This document shows, in pieces, positions 5,491 through 7,866 of a stretch of DNA of 7,866 nt (its first letter is position 1; every line of letters starts with the position of its first letter). The notes below the pieces were generated by a model, which ran no database searches, was not told where the DNA came from, and saw only the letters and a list, made by a program, of their open reading frames with translations. The stretch comes from Gammaproteobacteria bacterium (lineage in GTDB: Bacteria; Pseudomonadota; Gammaproteobacteria; JAURND01). The position numbers and the translations under genes are program-made. Location: assembly GCA_030830425.1 (NCBI GenBank), contig JAURND010000031.1, positions 1 to 7,866 of the forward strand, written 5' to 3'.

Positions 5491-5675
5491 TATACTTGTT
5501 CCACTTCAAGATGCTGGTTTTTGCATCTCTGAAGTGAGACAAAACCAGGGGGTTTTTTAAGGGGGAAGTGTTTTTCTGTCCCCTTAAATTCAACAGGTTA
5601 TGCCGATATTACCCCAATAGCATTTTCTTCAGTCCCGTATTTTAAAAACCAGTCCTTTCAAGTAAGAGCGGTATA
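5491..5675 (-). repeat. Family-1 palindromic repeat, copy D (diverged, with an extra hairpin)
   Basis: The copy begins TATACTTGTTCC, holds the shared core ending in TTTAAGGGGG (5556-5565) paired with CCCCTTAAA (5580-5588), and ends AGAGCGGTATA. Two things set it apart. The terminal region carries an extra hairpin, CACTTCAAGATGC (5502-5514) / GCATCTCTGAAGTG (5523-5536), where other copies have a short 20-base inverted repeat. The inner ATACTGCTCGTA stem is lost, making the copy about 185 bp long. It may also end ratA transcription. Confidence 0.75.
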
Positions 5676-5740
5676 ACATTAACGAAAGAGAATGAATTCT
5701 GCCCAAATCTGCACGCTTTTCTGCGCAACTTTGCTGACAA

Positions 5741-5811
5741 AGGGCGAAGGAAAAAATGAGCGACACGTTAAAATAAGACAGCAATTTCCGCGTTTTGGTT
5801 GAAATTACTGC
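5741..5811 (+). repeat. Family-2 hairpin repeat, copy F2, upstream of the secreted protein
   Basis: The copy carries AGGGCGAAGGAAAAAA, ACGTTAAAATAAG and then a stem CAGCAATTTC (5779-5788) / GAAATTACTG (5801-5810), paired at 9 of 10 positions, around CGCGTTTTGG. It has the same orientation relative to the next gene as the copies before usp and smpB, with the hairpin ending 56 bases before the start codon. Confidence 0.75.
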
Positions 5812-5866
5812 TCGCGATTGAACACAAGTTTCGTCCCCGTCACTATGATTTTTTGAGGAAAAAACC

Positions 5867-6634
5867 ATGAAAAAAAATGCTTTAGGCTTTATCGCGTTGT
5901 TCGCATTAACCGCTTCTTTTTCTGTGATGGCCGAAGACGCGCCTGTTTCATTCCCGCCTTTCATGCATACCCCCCTAAATAAAATCAGCTATCAGGTGAT
6001 GGTAGAAAAATGGGCAACTTCCGATACAGCCAAGGTGACTGTTAATATGGATGGTGCGTTAGATAAAATAGGGCTTTCCAATACGAACAAGCATTTGCTC
6101 ACCAACCTGAATAAAATAGCCCCTAATGCTGATTGGCATATCACCCAATTTAATCGCGATCAGGATAAATCTGGATTAGACATGTTGCATATTGTGGCGG
6201 AAGCTCGTCTATCTCAAAATATGCTGTCAGATCTTCGAAATAAAGCCAAAGAGATAACTAAACCAGGAGAAACATACACCATCAACAATATTGATTTTTC
6301 TCCGACGTTGGTTGAGATGCAAAAAACTGAGGCAGAAGCCAGAGCTGAAATCTACGCGCAGGTTAAACAAGAAATTGACCGCTTAAACAAAGCTTATCCA
6401 GAGCAGCATTATTTTCTAAATGAAATTGATCTTAACTCAGGCGCAAGCCCGACTCCGACCCCCATGATGTTTAAAGGGGGTAGGAATATGATGGCTGAAG
6501 TGAGTATGGCTGCATCATCTTCGAATATGACGGACGTTTCTGTGCCTGTGAATGCCAAAGTGACTGAAATAGCTCAAGTTGTGATTGCTGCAAAGATGTC
6601 GAGCAATAAATCGATAGATGTATCTGCGCCATGA
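5867..6634 (+). CDS. Secreted/periplasmic protein, probable SIMPL (DUF541)-like
   Basis: The 255-residue product starts with a clear Sec signal peptide (MKK, hydrophobic 5-20, VMA cleavage after residue 22), so the mature protein is likely periplasmic. No lipobox cysteine or membrane segment is seen. The mature region shows a beta-rich part (40-147), a long charged helix (148-177, EMQKTEAEARAEIYAQ...), then YFLNEIDL, a low-complexity SGASPTPTPMMF segment and a final strand VPVNAKVTEIAQVVIAAK. This order resembles SIMPL-domain proteins, in which a long helix precedes an MxxxA-rich linker and a last strand of the V.V...V type. This is pattern resemblance only, and SIMPL proteins have no well-fixed reaction. 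The start is supported by GAGGA 7 bases upstream. The next gene, thyA, is unrelated. Confidence 0.7.
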   Translation: MKKNALGFIALFALTASFSVMAEDAPVSFPPFMHTPLNKISYQVMVEKWATSDTAKVTVNMDGALDKIGLSNTNKHLLTNLNKIAPNADWHITQFNRDQDKSGLDMLHIVAEARLSQNMLSDLRNKAKEITKPGETYTINNIDFSPTLVEMQKTEAEARAEIYAQVKQEIDRLNKAYPEQHYFLNEIDLNSGASPTPTPMMFKGGRNMMAEVSMAASSSNMTDVSVPVNAKVTEIAQVVIAAKMSSNKSIDVSAP

Positions 6635-6807
6635 GCAGCAATTACCGACAAAAATAAAGCACTCATCATACTTTCTTGCTGGCTTAAGGCCCCAACCTTC
6701 AGATCAAAAAGAGCGCACGCTACAAGCGAAGCGATGCAGCTTTAATCGGCGCGGATTTGGGCGGTGTTCATTCCCCCGTTGACTTTTCCATTATTACGAT
6801 GTGGTCT

Positions 6808-7602
6808 ATGAAAACGTATCTAGATTTTTTAAGCACTATTCGTCACCACGGCTTTCCAAAAAAAGACCGTACGGGTACAGGTACCTTGAGCATATTTGGT
6901 TATGAAATGCGCTTTCATTTAACGGATGGATTCCCATTAGTGACCACCAAAAAAGTACACACTAAAAGTATATTTGGTGAGTTACTTTGGTTTTTACGAG
7001 GAGATACCAACATCCGATACCTGCATGAACAGGGGGTCACAATTTGGGATGAATGGGCAGATAAAGCGGGAAATTTAGGACCTGTTTATGGAAAACAATG
7101 GCGCTCTTGGGAAACTTCAGATGGCCGTTTTATCGACCAAATGCAGTGGCTTGTTCATGAAATCAATACCAATCCAGACTCTCGTCGTTTAATCGTCAGC
7201 GCTTGGAATGTTGGTGACTTACACAAAATGGCGTTACCCCCTTGTCATTTGCTGATGCAATTTTACGTGGCTGATGGCAAATTATCCTGCAAACTCACCC
7301 AGCGTTCCGCAGACGCTTTTTTGGGAGTGCCTTTCAATATTGCCTCCTATGCGTTATTAACACACTTAATTGCACAACAATGTAATTTGGCAGTAGGGGA
7401 CTTTGTTTGGTCTGGCGGAGACTGTCATATTTACAGCAATCATTTTGAGCAGGTTGATCTACAGCTGAGTCGTTCACCTTTATTGCTGCCTCGATTAAAC
7501 ATCAAGCGAAAAGCCCACTCTTTGTTTGAATATCAGCTCGATGATTTTGAAGTGATTGGATACGAAAGTCATGCTGCAATCAAAGCGCCGGTAGCCGTGT
7601 AG
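6808..7602 (+). CDS. thyA: Thymidylate synthase (ThyA)
   Basis: ThyA converts dUMP and 5,10-methylene-THF to dTMP and DHF in the cytoplasm. The 264-residue product has the same length as E. coli ThyA and aligns without obvious gaps. Visible active-site residues are Arg21 (DRTGTGT), Glu58 (GELLWFL), Trp80 and Trp83 (WDEWAD), Tyr94, the Arg126-Arg127 pair ([11 protein letters not shown]), the nucleophile Cys146 (LPPCH), Arg166 with Asp169 (QRSADAFLG), Asn177 (PFNIASY), and His207 with Tyr209 (HIYSNH). The C-terminus APVAV is kept. The ATG at 6808 matches the family start; the frame is open upstream to 6757 but adds 17 non-family residues. No strong ribosome-binding site is seen. The common neighbours lgt and folA are absent. 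Confidence 0.98.
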   Translation: MKTYLDFLSTIRHHGFPKKDRTGTGTLSIFGYEMRFHLTDGFPLVTTKKVHTKSIFGELLWFLRGDTNIRYLHEQGVTIWDEWADKAGNLGPVYGKQWRSWETSDGRFIDQMQWLVHEINTNPDSRRLIVSAWNVGDLHKMALPPCHLLMQFYVADGKLSCKLTQRSADAFLGVPFNIASYALLTHLIAQQCNLAVGDFVWSGGDCHIYSNHFEQVDLQLSRSPLLLPRLNIKRKAHSLFEYQLDDFEVIGYESHAAIKAPVAV

Positions 7603-7623
7603 GGATTTTTTTTCGATTTTTAT

Positions 7624-7672
7624 CAGCAATTCCAGCCTAAAACGCGTAATTGCTCGGCTTTTATGCGCATTC
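7624..7672 (-). repeat. Family-2 hairpin repeat, copy F5, downstream of thyA
   Basis: AGCAATT (7625-7631) and AATTGCT (7648-7654) form a 7-bp stem around CCAGCCTAAAACGCG. The minus strand then reads AATGCGCATAAAAGCCGAGC, matching the family-2 core. The copy is 22 bases past the thyA stop, so it may also serve as a weak 3'-end structure, but only TTTT follows it on the plus strand. Confidence 0.65.
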
Positions 7673-7761
7673 TAGTGATTCCCGTTTCCTGTTAGAGGGC
7701 CTAAAAAAAAGAGTTTCTTGTGAAAATTGTTCGTCATAAATAGTCCCAAATAGACCTGTTA

Positions 7762-7866
7762 TATACTGCTCGTACTTGAAAGTGAGCATCTTGATGTGTC
7801 TGTTTTTTTGATGCGAGCAGTATCATCTATTTGAATTTAAGGGGGCAGCAAAACACTTCCCCCTTA
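7762..7866 (+). repeat. Family-1 palindromic repeat, copy E (cut by window edge)
   Basis: The left two-thirds of the element: terminal TATACTGCTCGTACTTGAAA, a 12-bp stem ATACTGCTCGTA (7763-7774) / TGCGAGCAGTAT (7812-7823) with one wobble pair, and the second stem TTTAAGGGGG (7836-7845) pairing with CCCCCTTA at the very end. The window stops in the same part of the element where copy A begins. Confidence 0.85.

Larger units (their letters stand above)
5483..5866. other. 384-base gene-free gap between ratA and the secreted protein
   Basis: The gap holds family-1 copy D (5491-5675) and family-2 copy F2 (about 5741-5811), then a short leader with a GAGGA ribosome-binding site (5855-5859). A frame open on the minus strand across 5629-5964 overlaps both repeats and the signal peptide of the next gene, and is not coding. 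I see nothing definite in 5676-5740. Confidence 0.7.

Noticed and set aside
5844..5849. TATGAT as a -10 box for the SIMPL-like gene
   Set aside because: The best -35 candidate is 20 bases away, and the implied start would leave almost no room for the ribosome-binding site.
5629..5964. Minus-strand open frame of 111 codons
   Set aside because: It overlaps two repeat copies and is antisense to a clear signal peptide; no family resemblance or ribosome-binding site.

Overview
The window looks like chromosomal DNA from a gammaproteobacterium. It carries EF-P with the KPGKG lysine loop, a UspA-type stress protein, smpB and ratA side by side and divergent, a 264-residue ThyA that aligns to the E. 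coli enzyme without gaps, and a tRNA-Pro gene with an encoded CCA end. The DNA is moderately AT-rich, the gaps between genes are long and full of repeats, and one small protein has no recognisable family. My best guess is a Legionella/Coxiella/Rickettsiella-like (Legionellales) lineage, but this rests on the general look of the proteins and is not certain.

Layout: positions 1-371 hold two tandem copies of a palindromic repeat (family 1) and a copy of a second repeat (family 2). Next come tsaE (minus) and a usp gene (minus). A 576-base gap follows, packed with repeats and hairpins. It precedes an unrecognised 157-residue ORF (plus), which converges on tRNA-Pro(CGG) (minus) and efp (minus). After a structured gap come ftsQ and smpB (minus); they overlap by one base (TAATG), with smpB first. 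ratA is divergent from smpB. Another family-1 copy and another family-2 copy separate ratA from a secreted SIMPL-like protein (plus), and thyA (plus) follows. The window ends inside a further family-1 copy, so both edges lie in the same repeat.

The genes are mostly housekeeping: tRNA modification (tsaE), relief of polyproline stalling (efp next to tRNA-Pro), ribosome rescue (smpB), divisome assembly (ftsQ), dTMP synthesis (thyA) and stress response (usp). No phage, plasmid, transposase, CRISPR array or toxin module is visible.

The unusual content is between the genes. Family 1 is a MITE-like element of about 148 bp with imperfect terminal inverted repeats starting TATACT; its copies abut through shared TATA ends. 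Family 2 is a hairpin element of roughly 50-100 bp, and three of its five clear copies sit in one orientation just upstream of a start codon (usp, smpB, the SIMPL-like gene). A third, GC-rich repeat occurs twice, upstream of efp and smpB. A multi-armed inverted-repeat structure lies between ftsQ and efp.
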